Source: Hoeflea phototrophica DFL-43
GTDB lineage: Bacteria; Pseudomonadota; Alphaproteobacteria; Rhizobiales; Rhizobiaceae
Direction: 5' to 3'
NCBI RefSeq assembly: GCF_000154705.2
Contig: NZ_CM002917.1
Coordinates: forward strand, 1,692,461 to 1,756,460
Length of the DNA: 64,000 nt
The position numbers and the translations under genes were made by a program. The notes beneath the pieces were generated by a model, which did not search any database, had not been told where the DNA came from, and was given only the letters and a program-made list of their open reading frames with translations. Within the stretch, counting starts at the first letter, position 1; every line of letters starts with the position of its first letter. This document shows positions 44,564 to 53,991 of the stretch, piece by piece.

Positions 44564-45490
44564 TCAGAACAGCCAGGCGACATAGCCCGCATAAATCACA
44601 AGCATAGCAAGGCCGGCAACCCGGCCGATGTGCCCGGACAGCATGATCAACGCTGCAAAGGCAAGCGAGACGCCAAGCATGAACGGAATGTCGAAGCCCG
44701 CGATGGAAGCATCCACCGGCACCGGGATGATGATTGCGGTGATGCCGAGGATCCCCAGGATGTTGAAGATGTTGGAACCCACTACATTGCCCAGCGCCAT
44801 TTCGGCATTGCGGCGAAAGGCGGCAACCACCGATGTGGCGAGTTCGGGAAGGCTGGTGCCGACTGCAACAATGGTAAGGCCGATCACCGCTTCGGAGATG
44901 CCGAACTCACGGGCGATCGATGTTGCCGCCTTGACCAGCAGGTCTGCGCCGATGAACAGGCCGGCGAGACCGCCAACAATGAACAGCGCTTCCTTCCAGC
45001 CGGCAAGCTTGACGCTCAGCCCCTCATCCGAGGCGTCATGGGTGCCATGGCCGCTATAGGTGACCCAGGCGAGATACGCGGCAAGCAAAGCGAACATCGC
45101 CAGTCCGGACCAGAAGCCGATGATGCCCAGATAACCAAGACCGAGCATGATCCCTGCTGCCGCCAGCATCATCACCATATCCCGGCCGAGATTGGGAATG
45201 CGCGCGGCCATCGGCGATATCAAAGCCGCAAGCCCGATGATCAGCAGAATATTGGCGATGTTGGAGCCCACAACATTGCCGATTGCGATTGCCGGCACCC
45301 CGCCAAGGGCTGCCTGCAGCGAAACCAGCAACTCCGGCATCGAGGTGCCGAAGCCGACGACCGTCAACCCGATCAGCAGCGGCGGCATGCCGAGCCGGTT
45401 GGCGAGCGATACAGCGCCACGCACCAGATAATCCGCGCCAAAGGTCAGCAATGCCAAGCCAGCGGCCAGCATCAGAATATTCATGAGCAT
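44564..45490 (-). CDS. Calcium/sodium antiporter, YrbG family
   Basis: 308 residues with ten predicted membrane segments. The two inverted alpha repeats carry the ion-binding signatures GFGTSMPELLVS (about residues 46-57) and AVGTSLPELATS (about 207-218). It belongs to the CaCA superfamily and probably exchanges Ca2+ or another cation for Na+ or H+ across the inner membrane. It stands alone on the minus strand. Confidence 0.9.
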   Translation of the reverse strand: MLMNILMLAAGLALLTFGADYLVRGAVSLANRLGMPPLLIGLTVVGFGTSMPELLVSLQAALGGVPAIAIGNVVGSNIANILLIIGLAALISPMAARIPNLGRDMVMMLAAAGIMLGLGYLGIIGFWSGLAMFALLAAYLAWVTYSGHGTHDASDEGLSVKLAGWKEALFIVGGLAGLFIGADLLVKAATSIAREFGISEAVIGLTIVAVGTSLPELATSVVAAFRRNAEMALGNVVGSNIFNILGILGITAIIIPVPVDASIAGFDIPFMLGVSLAFAALIMLSGHIGRVAGLAMLVIYAGYVAWLF

Positions 45491-45675
45491 GTGACGGCTC
45501 CTCAGCCTATTGGGGTATCATGGGCGCGCAATTGACGCGGTGCCAGAGGCTATTCCTCATCGTCTGCGGTCACAGCAAGCACCTTTCCGCCGCCAATTTC
45601 TATGACGGGCGAAAATCGTTCCTCTTGCCCGCTCTTTCGGGACAGCACTCAGGTTTTATGGAAAATGTGGCGCGA

Positions 45676-45972
45676 TCAGCCCGCGTTGTCGGGGTCCATT
45701 TCCGCATTGATCGCGAGCTTCACGGTCATCCATGTAGCCCAGATCGCCAATGGGAGAAGAATAGCGGCCAGAATGATGTCGCCGGTTACCGAAAGGCCGA
45801 GAACGCCATCGGCTGCCCAGATCGTGGCCAGCGCCGCAAGCCAGATTTCGGACGCTATCAGAACGATTGCGCCCATTGCTGTGGACAGGGCTGCGAAGGT
45901 GAAATTCGAAACGGGTGCTGCGGAGGCTGCTGTCCGGGCCTGTGCCGGATCTGAAGTGTCAGTGCTTGACAT
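45676..45972 (-). CDS. Small membrane protein of unknown function
   Basis: 98 residues with a short polar N-terminus (MSSTDTSDPAQARTA) and two or three membrane segments (about 25-45, 52-66 and 68-85). The ATG at 45972 begins this polar tail; the ribosome-binding site is weak, and the frame continues to 46122 in sequence that reads as non-coding. The family is not recognised. Confidence 0.6.
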   Translation of the reverse strand: MSSTDTSDPAQARTAASAAPVSNFTFAALSTAMGAIVLIASEIWLAALATIWAADGVLGLSVTGDIILAAILLPLAIWATWMTVKLAINAEMDPDNAG

Positions 45973-46313
45973 CGTCTTGGCTTTCAAAATGCGCTTCCAG
46001 TTTGAGCGCTGCCCTACACAGATGCACCCCGCAGAAAGCAAATTCAAGACCTCGGGGGCCCTTCGGCAAACATAAATTGGCTGATCCGCGAAGGCTTTCC
46101 CGCGCTGATCACGATGCGGCATGGAACTACAAAACAGGCCTCATCCAGGCCTGATTTGGTGCCGTTAACGCTCCGGGATGGGGCACCTGTGCTTGACACC
46201 GGCGGATGGAATGTGAATTGAAGCGCCAACACGGCTTTGTGATCCGGCGCTGACGATGATCAGCCAACAGGGCGCAACTGTCCAAACAGTCAAGCAGCAA
46301 ACGGAACCGCGAT
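45973..46313. other. Divergent region, small membrane protein / fabD
   Basis: This 341-bp gap carries the promoters of the divergent genes. A 7-bp hairpin (CAGGCCT / AGGCCTG, 46135-46153) is present, but it is not at the end of a gene and has no convincing T run. No coding frame or RNA gene was seen. Confidence 0.4.
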
Positions 46314-47267
46314 ATGGCAACAGCATTCACTTTCCCGGGGCAGGGCAGCCAGGCCGTTGGCATGGGCAAGGACCTTGCCGATGCCTATCCAGAAGCCAGG
46401 GCAGTGTTCGACGAGGTTGATGAAGCGCTGGGTGAAAAGCTCTCCGCGGTGATTTTCGAAGGACCGGAAGACACGCTGACACTCACCGCCAATGCGCAGC
46501 CGGCGCTGATGGCCATGTCGATGGCTCTGATGCGCGTGCTTGAAGCGCGCGGTCTCAAGCTAGAGAACACCGCGAGCCATGTCGCCGGTCACTCGCTGGG
46601 CGAATACTCTGCCCTGTGTGCGGCTGGCATGTTCTCGATTGCCGACACCGCACGGTTGTTGCGCATCCGTGGCAATGCCATGCAGGCAGCGGTCCCGGCC
46701 GGTGAGGGCGCAATGGCAGCCATCATTGGTCTTGAGATTGCCGATGTCGAGGCCGCCTGCGCCGAAAGCAGGGCGCACGGCGCCGTGCAGATCGCCAATG
46801 ACAATGGCGGCGGTCAGCTGGTGATTTCCGGCATCAAGGCTGCCGTCGAGGCCGCGGCAGCGGCTGCCACTGAGAAGGGCGCCAAACGGGCGCTGTTGCT
46901 CAGTGTGTCCGCCCCGTTCCACTCGAGCCTCATGCAGCCGGCTGCCGAAGCCATGCGCGAGGCCCTGGCCGGCGTTGCCAAGAACACTCCGGTGGTGCCG
47001 GTGATTTCCAATGTCCGCGCGACGCCCGTGTCCGATCCTGATGAGATCGTGCAATTGCTTGTCGAGCAGGTGACGGGCCAGGTGCGTTGGCGCGAGACCA
47101 TTGAATGGTTCGCCAGAAACGGCGTGACCACCGTTGCGGAAATTGGCGCCGGCAAGGTGCTGACCGGCCTTGCCCGGCGCATCGACCGCTCGGTGAGTGC
47201 GCTCAATGTCACCGGACCGGCTGACATCGATCCGTTTCTGGCCGCAATTTCCGGTCAGACCAACTGA
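46314..47267 (+). CDS. fabD: Malonyl-CoA:ACP transacylase
   Basis: 317 residues. The active-site serine S94 lies in GHSLGEYSALCAAG and the catalytic histidine H203 in SAPFHSSLM; TFPGQGSQ at the N-terminus is the family signature. It loads malonyl groups onto acyl carrier protein for fatty acid synthesis. It opens the fabD-fabG-acpP-fabF cluster; fabG starts 29 bp later after GAAAGGA. Confidence 0.97.
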   Translation: MATAFTFPGQGSQAVGMGKDLADAYPEARAVFDEVDEALGEKLSAVIFEGPEDTLTLTANAQPALMAMSMALMRVLEARGLKLENTASHVAGHSLGEYSALCAAGMFSIADTARLLRIRGNAMQAAVPAGEGAMAAIIGLEIADVEAACAESRAHGAVQIANDNGGGQLVISGIKAAVEAAAAAATEKGAKRALLLSVSAPFHSSLMQPAAEAMREALAGVAKNTPVVPVISNVRATPVSDPDEIVQLLVEQVTGQVRWRETIEWFARNGVTTVAEIGAGKVLTGLARRIDRSVSALNVTGPADIDPFLAAISGQTN

Positions 47268-47296
47268 CCTGACATAACCTTCCGAAAGGACCCTCC

Positions 47297-48034
47297 ATGT
47301 TCGATCTGACCGGCCGCAAGGCCCTTGTAACCGGCGCTTCCGGCGGCATTGGCGAAGCTATCGCCAGGCAGCTTCACAGCCGCGGTGCCACTGTCGGCCT
47401 TCACGGCACCCGTGTTGAGCGGCTCGAGGCCCTGGCCAAGGATCTTGGCGAGCGGGTGATGCTGTTTCCCGCCAACCTTTCGGACCGCGATGCCGTCTCG
47501 GACCTGGGCAAGAAGGCTGAACAGGACCTTGAGGGCGTGGACATCCTGGTCAACAATGCCGGGATCACCAAGGACGGTCTGTTCGTGCGCATGAACGATG
47601 ATGCCTGGGACTCGGTTCTTGAGGTCAACCTCACATCAGTCTTCCGTCTGACCCGTGAACTCGCACATCCGATGATGAAGCGCCGCTCGGGCCGCATCAT
47701 CAACATCACCTCGGTGGTCGGTGTCTCCGGAAATCCTGGCCAGGCCAATTACTGCGCCTCCAAGGCCGGCATGATCGGCTTTACCAAGAGCGTCGCCCAG
47801 GAAATCGCGCCGCGCAATGTCACCGTGAACTGCGTGGCCCCCGGCTTCATCGAAAGCGCGATGACCGAAAAGCTCAATGACAAGCAGAAAGACGGCATCA
47901 TGGGGGCCATTCCGATGCGGCGCATGGGAACCGGCAACGAGATCGCCTCCGCGGTCACCTGGCTTGCGTCCGATGAAGCATCCTACGTCACCGGGCAGAC
48001 AATCCACGTCAATGGCGGCATGTTGATGGTCTAA
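47297..48034 (+). CDS. fabG: 3-oxoacyl-ACP reductase
   Basis: 245 residues. The short-chain dehydrogenase has the NADPH motif TGASGGIG (12-19), NNAG (86-89) and the catalytic set N111, S139, Y152 and K156 (YCASK). It reduces 3-oxoacyl-ACP in each round of chain elongation. The cofactor and tetramer features are those of normal FabG, which supports the assignment over other family members, as does the gene context. Confidence 0.97.
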   Translation: MFDLTGRKALVTGASGGIGEAIARQLHSRGATVGLHGTRVERLEALAKDLGERVMLFPANLSDRDAVSDLGKKAEQDLEGVDILVNNAGITKDGLFVRMNDDAWDSVLEVNLTSVFRLTRELAHPMMKRRSGRIINITSVVGVSGNPGQANYCASKAGMIGFTKSVAQEIAPRNVTVNCVAPGFIESAMTEKLNDKQKDGIMGAIPMRRMGTGNEIASAVTWLASDEASYVTGQTIHVNGGMLMV

Positions 48035-48366
48035 GGCCGGCTCAGTAGGCCAGCCCAAAGAGTCCGGCATCAGCGATGGTTTCAAAACGCTATCAGTGGG
48101 ATGCAGTGGTGCTGCAAGCGATTTCCGCTGGCCGGAAATCGCAGCCAAGGCGATTTTTTGGGTTTGCCCGCTTCCAAAACCGTGGTAGGTCGCTGCGCTC
48201 GAGCACGGCAGGGTGTTCCAGCCGGGATCAGAAAATGCCGAAATCCACAGTTTGGGCTTTGACGGAAGCGGGCCAAGCGCATAAAAGCGCGCCACATGCT
48301 TGATTACCCGTGCTTGTGCAGGTAACGAGGCGCAAGTCCAACGTATAACAGGTCGAGGAAACCGAC
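48035..48366 (+). other. Gap between fabG and acpP
   Basis: 332 bp on the same strand. The first half holds a set of three short complementary segments (48118-48159, listed separately). The remainder should hold the separate promoter and leader that acpP usually has. No coding frame or RNA gene was recognised. Confidence 0.45.
48118..48159 (+). promoter_or_regulatory. Overlapping alternative hairpins between fabG and acpP
   Basis: GCGATTTCCG (48118-48127) can pair with CGGAAATCGC (48133-48142). The AAATCGC part of that second arm can instead pair with GCGATTT at 48150-48156, which runs into six T. The two structures exclude each other, like an antiterminator and terminator. The terminator stem is only 7 bp, so a simple fabG terminator with a nearby hairpin is the plainer reading. 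Confidence 0.45.
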
Positions 48367-48603
48367 ATGAGCGACATCGCAGACCGCGTAAAGAAAATTG
48401 TCATCGAACATCTGGGCGTTGACGCAGAGAAGGTGGCCGAAAGCGCGAGCTTTATTGACGATCTTGGTGCGGACTCACTCGACACCGTCGAGCTGGTAAT
48501 GGCGTTCGAAGAAGAATTCGGCGTGGAAATCCCGGATGATGCTGCCGACACAATTTTGACTGTTGGCGATGCGATCAAGTTCATCTCGAAGGCTCAGGCC
48601 TGA
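48367..48603 (+). CDS. acpP: Acyl carrier protein
   Basis: 78 residues and strongly acidic. The phosphopantetheine attachment serine is S37 in the classic [12 protein letters not shown] motif. It carries the growing fatty acyl chain and supplies acyl groups for lipid A and phospholipid synthesis. A well-formed terminator follows, so much of its message is probably monocistronic, as expected for one of the most abundant proteins in the cell. Confidence 0.98.
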   Translation: MSDIADRVKKIVIEHLGVDAEKVAESASFIDDLGADSLDTVELVMAFEEEFGVEIPDDAADTILTVGDAIKFISKAQA

Positions 48604-48645
48604 GTTCATCGATCGTCTGGCCTTTAAAACGGCCCATTCAAGCGG

Positions 48646-48680
48646 CCGGCGCAAGATTTGCGCCGGTTTGTTGCTTTTTT
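48646..48680 (+). terminator. Rho-independent terminator after acpP
   Basis: A 9-bp perfect stem (CCGGCGCAA paired with TTGCGCCGG) with a 3-nt loop is followed by TTTGTTGCTTTTTT. It ends 23 bp before the fabF start codon, so fabF receives only read-through from acpP unless a promoter overlaps the region. Confidence 0.85.
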
Positions 48681-48702
48681 GACCTGACGGAGATTTGAAG
48701 CG

Positions 48703-49965
48703 ATGCGCCGAGTCGTCATCACAGGTATGGGTGTGGTTTCGCCTTTGGGAAGCGGTACCGAGATTACCTGGTCCCGCCTGATCAACAGTGAAAACGGCGC
48801 GTCCCGCGTCAACACCTTCGATGTCAGCGACATCGCCGCGCAGATTGCCTGCTCGGTGCCGACCGATCCGGCCATCGAGGGTGCGTTCATCGCCGATGAC
48901 TGGATGGAACCCAAGGAACAGCGCAAGGTTGATCCGTTCATCGTGTTCGGCATCGCGGCCGCTGACATGGCGCTCAAGGATGCCGGCTGGCATCCGGCCA
49001 GCGACGAAGACCAGATTGCAACCGGCGTCATGATCGGCTCCGGCATCGGTGGTCTGCAGGGCATTGTCGAGGCGGGCTACACCCTGCGCGACAAGGGCCC
49101 ACGGCGCATTTCGCCCTTCTTCATTCCAGGACGCCTGATCAACCTTGTCTCGGGTCATGTCTCGATCCGCAACAAGCTGCGTGGTCCCAACCATTCGGTC
49201 GTAACGGCCTGCTCGACCGGCGCCCATGCCATTGGCGATGCGGCCCGGTTGATTGCATTGGGGGATGCGGATGTGATGGTTGCCGGTGGTGCCGAGGCCG
49301 CCATCAGCCGAATCGGCCTGGCGGGCTTTGCAGCCTGCAAGGCGCTTTCGACGTCCTTCAACGACACCCCCGAGAAAGCCTCGCGCCCCTATGACCGCGA
49401 TCGTGACGGTTTCGTCATGGGCGAGGGCGCCGCAATCATGGTGCTCGAAGAGCTTGACCATGCACTGGCGCGCGGCGCCAACATCGTGGCCGAAGTTGTT
49501 GGCTACGGGCTGTCCGGTGATGCCTATCACATCACCGCGCCTTCCGAGGACGGCGATGGCGCCTATCGCTGCATGAAGATGGCCCTCAAGCGCGCTGGTC
49601 TGGACCCATCTGACATCGACTACATCAACGCCCATGGCACCTCGACCATGGCCGACACGATTGAACTTGGCGCGGTCGAGCGGCTGCTCGGTGATGCCGC
49701 TGCCAATGTGTCGATGTCATCGACCAAATCGGCGATCGGCCATCTTCTGGGCGCAGCCGGAGCGATGGAAGCCGTGTTCTCGGCCCTGGCCATCCGCGAC
49801 GGCATCGCACCACCCACGCTCAACCTTGAAAACCCCGAGGTCGAAACCCGGATCGATTTGGTTCCCAAGGTGGCACGCAAGCGCAAGATCGATGTGGCGC
49901 TGTCAAATTCTTTCGGCTTTGGCGGCACCAACGCATCGCTTGTTTTGCGGCGTTTTGAGGCCTGA
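48703..49965 (+). CDS. fabF: 3-oxoacyl-ACP synthase II
   Basis: 420 residues. The thiolase-fold condensing enzyme has catalytic C170 (VTACSTGAHA), H311 (NAHGTSTMA) and H347 (IGHLLGAAGA). It extends acyl chains and is needed for the long unsaturated chains of rhizobial membranes. The start follows ACGGAGA. Its leader overlaps the acpP terminator. Confidence 0.97.
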   Translation: MRRVVITGMGVVSPLGSGTEITWSRLINSENGASRVNTFDVSDIAAQIACSVPTDPAIEGAFIADDWMEPKEQRKVDPFIVFGIAAADMALKDAGWHPASDEDQIATGVMIGSGIGGLQGIVEAGYTLRDKGPRRISPFFIPGRLINLVSGHVSIRNKLRGPNHSVVTACSTGAHAIGDAARLIALGDADVMVAGGAEAAISRIGLAGFAACKALSTSFNDTPEKASRPYDRDRDGFVMGEGAAIMVLEELDHALARGANIVAEVVGYGLSGDAYHITAPSEDGDGAYRCMKMALKRAGLDPSDIDYINAHGTSTMADTIELGAVERLLGDAAANVSMSSTKSAIGHLLGAAGAMEAVFSALAIRDGIAPPTLNLENPEVETRIDLVPKVARKRKIDVALSNSFGFGGTNASLVLRRFEA

Positions 49966-50076
49966 TGTCCGGTCGCTGTTCCTGCGCGGCACCCGACAAC
50001 CGGCATTTCGCCACATTGAACAGACAGAACATGCATCGCGGACGAGCCCCGCACAACTCCTCTGGAGGTTGACCAA

Positions 50077-51267
50077 TTGAACGACAGCAACAGCCAGAAC
50101 AGCGGTGTTTTCGGGCGCGCAGCAGACAAAAAAAGCAGCGATTCAAGCCCGATTGTTCCGGTTTCGCCTTCGCAGGCGCTCAAGCCCGAAAATGCGCCGC
50201 CGCCACCCAAGCGGTCGCGTCGCGCCCGCAACCAGGTCGTCGTGTTCCTGAATTTCATGTTGTCGATGGTGATCTTTGTCCTGATTATCGGGGTCGGGAT
50301 CTTCTGGTATGGCAAAACCGAATTTGAAGGCCGCGGTCCGCTGGACCGGACCACCGACTTCATGGTGCGCGAGGGCGCGGGCCTCAATCAGATCGCGGCA
50401 GGCCTTGAGCGTCAGGGCATCATCTCTGACCAACGTATTTTCTCCCTGGGTGCAAAGAGCGTGCTGGGTGACGACACGCTCAAGGCTGGCGAATACGAGA
50501 TCAAGGCTGGATCGTCGATGCGCGAGATCGTCAGCCTGATGCAATCTGGCAAGTCGATCCTGCATGCGTTCACGGTGCCTGAAGGGCAGACCGTGGTGCA
50601 GGTGTTCAACCGTCTGCGGGAAGCCCCTGTGCTTGAAGGCGATCTTCCCGACGAGATGCCCCCTGAAGGCGCATTGCTACCCGAGACCTACAAGTTCTCG
50701 CGCGGCACCACACGGCTTGAAATCCTGGAACAGATGGAAAAGGCCCAGACCCGGGCGCTCGAACAGATCTGGGCCCGCCGCGCTGCCGACCTTCCGCTTG
50801 AAACACCTGAGGAACTGGTGATCCTGGCCTCTATCGTGGAGAAGGAAACCGCGCGTGCAGATGAACGCCCACGCGTGGCTGGCGTGTTTATCAATCGCCT
50901 CAATCTCGGCATGCGGCTGCAGTCGGATCCGACCATCATCTATGGTCTTTTCGGCGGTGAGGGCAAACCGTCCGACCGCCCGATCTACCGCTCCGACATC
51001 GACAAGCCGACGCCCTACAACACCTATGTGATCGATGCGCTGCCGCCCACCCCGATTGCCAATCCGGGGCGTGAGGCGATGGAGGCTGTGGCCAACCCGT
51101 CGCGCACCAAGGACCTGTTCTTCGTGGCCGATGGCACCGGCGGGCATGCTTTCGCAGAGACGCTGGATGAGCACAATTCCAATGTTGCCCGCTGGCGGAG
51201 GATTGAGGCGGAGCGCCGCAAAGCCGCCGAGGCCGAAGCCGCAACAGAAAATTCCGAAGGCAATTGA
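50077..51267 (+). CDS. mltG: Endolytic transglycosylase MltG
   Basis: 396 residues: a cytoplasmic N-terminus (about 1-52), one membrane segment (53-77), a LysM-like region and the catalytic YceG domain. The catalytic glutamate is in the ASIVEKETAR stretch (255-257). The enzyme cleaves nascent glycan strands and sets their length. The start is a TTG at 50077, backed by TGGAGG with 8-nt spacing and by the lack of a better ATG before the membrane segment. Confidence 0.94.
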   Translation: MNDSNSQNSGVFGRAADKKSSDSSPIVPVSPSQALKPENAPPPPKRSRRARNQVVVFLNFMLSMVIFVLIIGVGIFWYGKTEFEGRGPLDRTTDFMVREGAGLNQIAAGLERQGIISDQRIFSLGAKSVLGDDTLKAGEYEIKAGSSMREIVSLMQSGKSILHAFTVPEGQTVVQVFNRLREAPVLEGDLPDEMPPEGALLPETYKFSRGTTRLEILEQMEKAQTRALEQIWARRAADLPLETPEELVILASIVEKETARADERPRVAGVFINRLNLGMRLQSDPTIIYGLFGGEGKPSDRPIYRSDIDKPTPYNTYVIDALPPTPIANPGREAMEAVANPSRTKDLFFVADGTGGHAFAETLDEHNSNVARWRRIEAERRKAAEAEAATENSEGN

Positions 51268-51324
51268 ACTGACGGCGCGGCAGGCTATGCTGCGTGAGTT
51301 GGGGAATCGGAAGGGGGCAAGGCA

Positions 51325-52212
51325 ATGGCAATCCAGTCGATGACAGGTTTTGCACGCCATGAGGGAGAGGCCCCCGGCTGCCGCTATGTCTGGGAACTTC
51401 GCTCCGTCAACGGCAAGGGCCTTGATTTGCGGCTGCGGTTGCCGCCGGGTTTTGAGGCGCTTGAGCAACCTGTCCGCAAGGCGGCCGCCGCTGAATTGAG
51501 CCGCGGCAATGTGCAGATCACACTGTCTGTAAGCGGCACAGCTCCCGCCATGGAGGCTGTGGTCAACGAGACCGCACTCGAGGCTGTGATTGAGCTGGTA
51601 AACCGGCTTGGCGAGCGGATAGATGCGCGCAAACCTGCGCTTGATGGGCTTCTCAACATCCGTGGCGTGCTCGAGTTTCGCGATCCCGAACTCTCGGATG
51701 CCGACCGCACAACGCGTGATGAAGCCGTGCTTGCGGGCTTTGTGGCAGCACTTGGAGAACTCAAGGCAATGCGGTTGTCCGAGGGCGCGGCGCTGAACCG
51801 TGTTCTGCGCGACCAGATCGACCGCATTGAAGCGTTTACACTTGCGGTCGAAGCCGATCCGTCGCGCTCTCCCGAAGCGATCCGCGCACGTCTTGCGGAC
51901 CAGGTCTCGGCGTTGATGGACACCGGCGCCGGGCTTGACCGTGACCGGCTGCACATGGAGGCGGCGCTGATCGCCACCAAGGCCGACCTTCGCGAGGAAA
52001 TCGACAGGCTCAAGGCCCATGTCGAGGCGGCCCGCACGCTGATCGAAGGCGAAGGAGGGGCGGGCCGCCGTCTCGATTTCCTTGCCCAGGAGTTCAACCG
52101 TGAAACCAATACCATATGCTCGAAGTCGAATGCGGCTTCCGTCACTGCGATCGGCCTTGATCTGAAGGTCCTGATCGATCAGTTTCGCGAGCAGATCCAG
52201 AATCTGGAGTAG
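51325..52212 (+). CDS. yicC: YicC-family endoribonuclease
   Basis: 295 residues with the N-terminal signature [14 protein letters not shown] and [14 protein letters not shown], and the C-terminal DUF1732 domain ([19 protein letters not shown]). YicC proteins have been shown to be endoribonucleases involved in small RNA turnover. The gene sits 57 bp after mltG and 2 bp before gmk, so it is almost certainly cotranscribed with gmk. Confidence 0.93.
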   Translation: MAIQSMTGFARHEGEAPGCRYVWELRSVNGKGLDLRLRLPPGFEALEQPVRKAAAAELSRGNVQITLSVSGTAPAMEAVVNETALEAVIELVNRLGERIDARKPALDGLLNIRGVLEFRDPELSDADRTTRDEAVLAGFVAALGELKAMRLSEGAALNRVLRDQIDRIEAFTLAVEADPSRSPEAIRARLADQVSALMDTGAGLDRDRLHMEAALIATKADLREEIDRLKAHVEAARTLIEGEGGAGRRLDFLAQEFNRETNTICSKSNAASVTAIGLDLKVLIDQFREQIQNLE

Positions 52213-52214
52213 CG

Positions 52215-52871
52215 ATGAGCCAGCCGCCCGCACACTTGCCTTCAGCTCGCATCAAGCGGCGGGGCCTCATGTTGGTGATTTCGTCTCCCTCTGGAGCCGG
52301 GAAATCCACCATTGCCCGCAATCTGCTGGAGCATGATACCGGGTTGAGCCTTTCGGTCAGCGTCACCACCAGGCAGCGCCGTGGCAGCGAGATCGAGGGT
52401 GTGCACTACCAGTTCAAATCGCATCGTGAGTTCGAACGCATGCGCGATTCCGAGGCTCTGCTTGAATGGGCCGAAGTGCATGGCAACTACTACGGCACGC
52501 CGCGCGAGGCCGCCGAGGTCGCCATGGCTGAGGGGCGTGACATGCTCTTCGATATTGATTGGCAGGGCGCGCAGCAGCTTCAGGATAAAATGAGCGCCGA
52601 TGTGGTCTCGATCTTCATTCTGCCGCCCTCGATGGAGGAACTCCGGGCCCGCCTGCATCGCCGTGCCGAAGACGCCGATGATGTGATCGAGCAACGGCTC
52701 GCCAACGCCCGGTCGGAGATCGAGCACTGGCGCGAATATGACTACGTCGTCGTCAATGATGATCTCGACCGGGCCTATTCCGCCGTCCGCGCCATCGTCC
52801 AGGCCGAACGCCTGCGCCGCGACCGCCGGCCCGGCCTGTTCGAGTTTGTCCAGGAACTTCTGGAGGGGTGA
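52215..52871 (+). CDS. gmk: Guanylate kinase
   Basis: 218 residues. The P-loop [11 protein letters not shown] (about 26-36), the GMP-binding region ([17 protein letters not shown]) and the lid arginines are all present. It phosphorylates GMP to GDP in nucleotide and second-messenger supply. It starts 2 bp after yicC and is the last gene of the mltG-yicC-gmk run; the IS630 element begins 73 bp later. Confidence 0.97.
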   Translation: MSQPPAHLPSARIKRRGLMLVISSPSGAGKSTIARNLLEHDTGLSLSVSVTTRQRRGSEIEGVHYQFKSHREFERMRDSEALLEWAEVHGNYYGTPREAAEVAMAEGRDMLFDIDWQGAQQLQDKMSADVVSIFILPPSMEELRARLHRRAEDADDVIEQRLANARSEIEHWREYDYVVVNDDLDRAYSAVRAIVQAERLRRDRRPGLFEFVQELLEG

Positions 52872-53036
52872 CAGTTTCCGGTGTGCCTGGAGCTTGCAAA
52901 CACCTGTTTAGTCTGGTGCCAGCTCTGCCTGGGTTCGAAAACTAGACCGTTTCACGTTTTGAGAGAATCGGATGGGATTCCCATTTTCTCGGAATTGTGA
53001 TTCAAGATGCTGGCTGGGATTGGAGGCCAGCATCGG

Positions 53037-53396
53037 ATGACAGCACCCCTTTCCAATGATTTGCGTGAACGCGTTGTTGCCGCGGTATTGGCCGGCGAAC
53101 CCAGCCGAAGGGTCGCTTCTCGGTTTGGCGTTGCGGTTTCCTCGGTCGTGAAGTGGTCGCAGCGCTATCGCTCGACTGGCTGTGTTGCGCCTGGCAAGAT
53201 TGGTGGCCACCGCAAGCCGCTTCTTCAACCGCATCGTGACTTCATCATCGAGCGGATCGGCCAAACGCCGCATCTGACCCTGCATGGGCTGAGAAAAGAG
53301 CTTGCGGCGCGCGGTGTGAAGGTCTCACACAACGCGGTCTGGCTGTTCTTGCGCCGTGAGGGTTTGCGCTTCAAAAAAAACCCTGTTCGCCCTTGA
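53037..53396 (+). CDS. IS630 transposase, N-terminal part (OrfA)
   Basis: 119 residues. The helix-turn-helix DNA-binding region (LSNDLRERVVAAVLAGEPSR, SRFGVAVSSVVKWSQRY) is typical of IS630 and Tc1/mariner relatives. GGAGG lies 11 nt before the ATG at 53037; an ATG at 53007 is also possible. The frame runs into a run of eight A (53373-53380), where a shift of +1 (or -2) joins it to OrfB; after the run it ends within six residues. Confidence 0.9.
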   Translation: MTAPLSNDLRERVVAAVLAGEPSRRVASRFGVAVSSVVKWSQRYRSTGCVAPGKIGGHRKPLLQPHRDFIIERIGQTPHLTLHGLRKELAARGVKVSHNAVWLFLRREGLRFKKNPVRP

Positions 53397-53985
53397 ACAG
53401 GCCCGTGCCGATGTTGCGCGCAGGCGACAGCGATGGCGGTCCTTTCAGGGCAATCTCGACCCCAGGCGGCTGGTCTTCATCGATGAAACCTGGATCAAAA
53501 CCAACATGGCCCCGCTACGCGGGTGGGGTGCGAAGGGCAAGCGCCTGCGCGGCTTTGCTCCGCATGGCCACTGGCGCACACTGACATTCCTTGGTGCGCT
53601 GCGCTGTGATGGCCTCGCCGCACCTTGCGTCTTCGATGGTCCGATCAACGGCCAATGCTTCCGCGCCTATGTCGAGCAACAGCTCCTGCCGGTTCTCAGA
53701 CCCGGTGACATCGTCATTCTGGACAATCTTGGCTCCCACAAGGCAGCCATCATTCGCCAGTTGATCAAATCGGCCGGAGCAAGGCTCTGGTTCCTGCCGC
53801 CCTACAGCCCCGACCTCAACCCGATCGAACAAGCCTTCGCAAAGATCAAACACTGGATGCGCGCAGCCCAGAAACGTAGCATTGACGACACTTGGCGCCA
53901 CATCGGCACACTCGTCTCAACCATCGAGCCCAAAGAATGCGCCAACTATTTCCAAAACGCAGGATATGCTTCCGTCAAAACGTGA
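53356..53985 (+). CDS. IS630 transposase, catalytic part (OrfB)
   Basis: About 205 residues of DDE transposase. The first catalytic D is in VFIDETWIKT, the second in VILDNLGSHK, and the glutamate in PDLNPIEQAFAKIK. The natural start is not a codon of its own: sequence similarity continues from OrfA across the A run, so the functional protein is a frameshift fusion of about 320 residues. The stop codon (53983-53985) lies inside the right inverted repeat. Confidence 0.9.
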   Translation: MRVCASKKTLFALEQARADVARRRQRWRSFQGNLDPRRLVFIDETWIKTNMAPLRGWGAKGKRLRGFAPHGHWRTLTFLGALRCDGLAAPCVFDGPINGQCFRAYVEQQLLPVLRPGDIVILDNLGSHKAAIIRQLIKSAGARLWFLPPYSPDLNPIEQAFAKIKHWMRAAQKRSIDDTWRHIGTLVSTIEPKECANYFQNAGYASVKT

Positions 53986-53991
53986 AACGCT

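Noticed and set aside
46131..46157. Hairpin CAGGCCT / AGGCCTG as a terminator
   Set aside because: It lies between two divergent genes and not at a gene end, and its T run is short.
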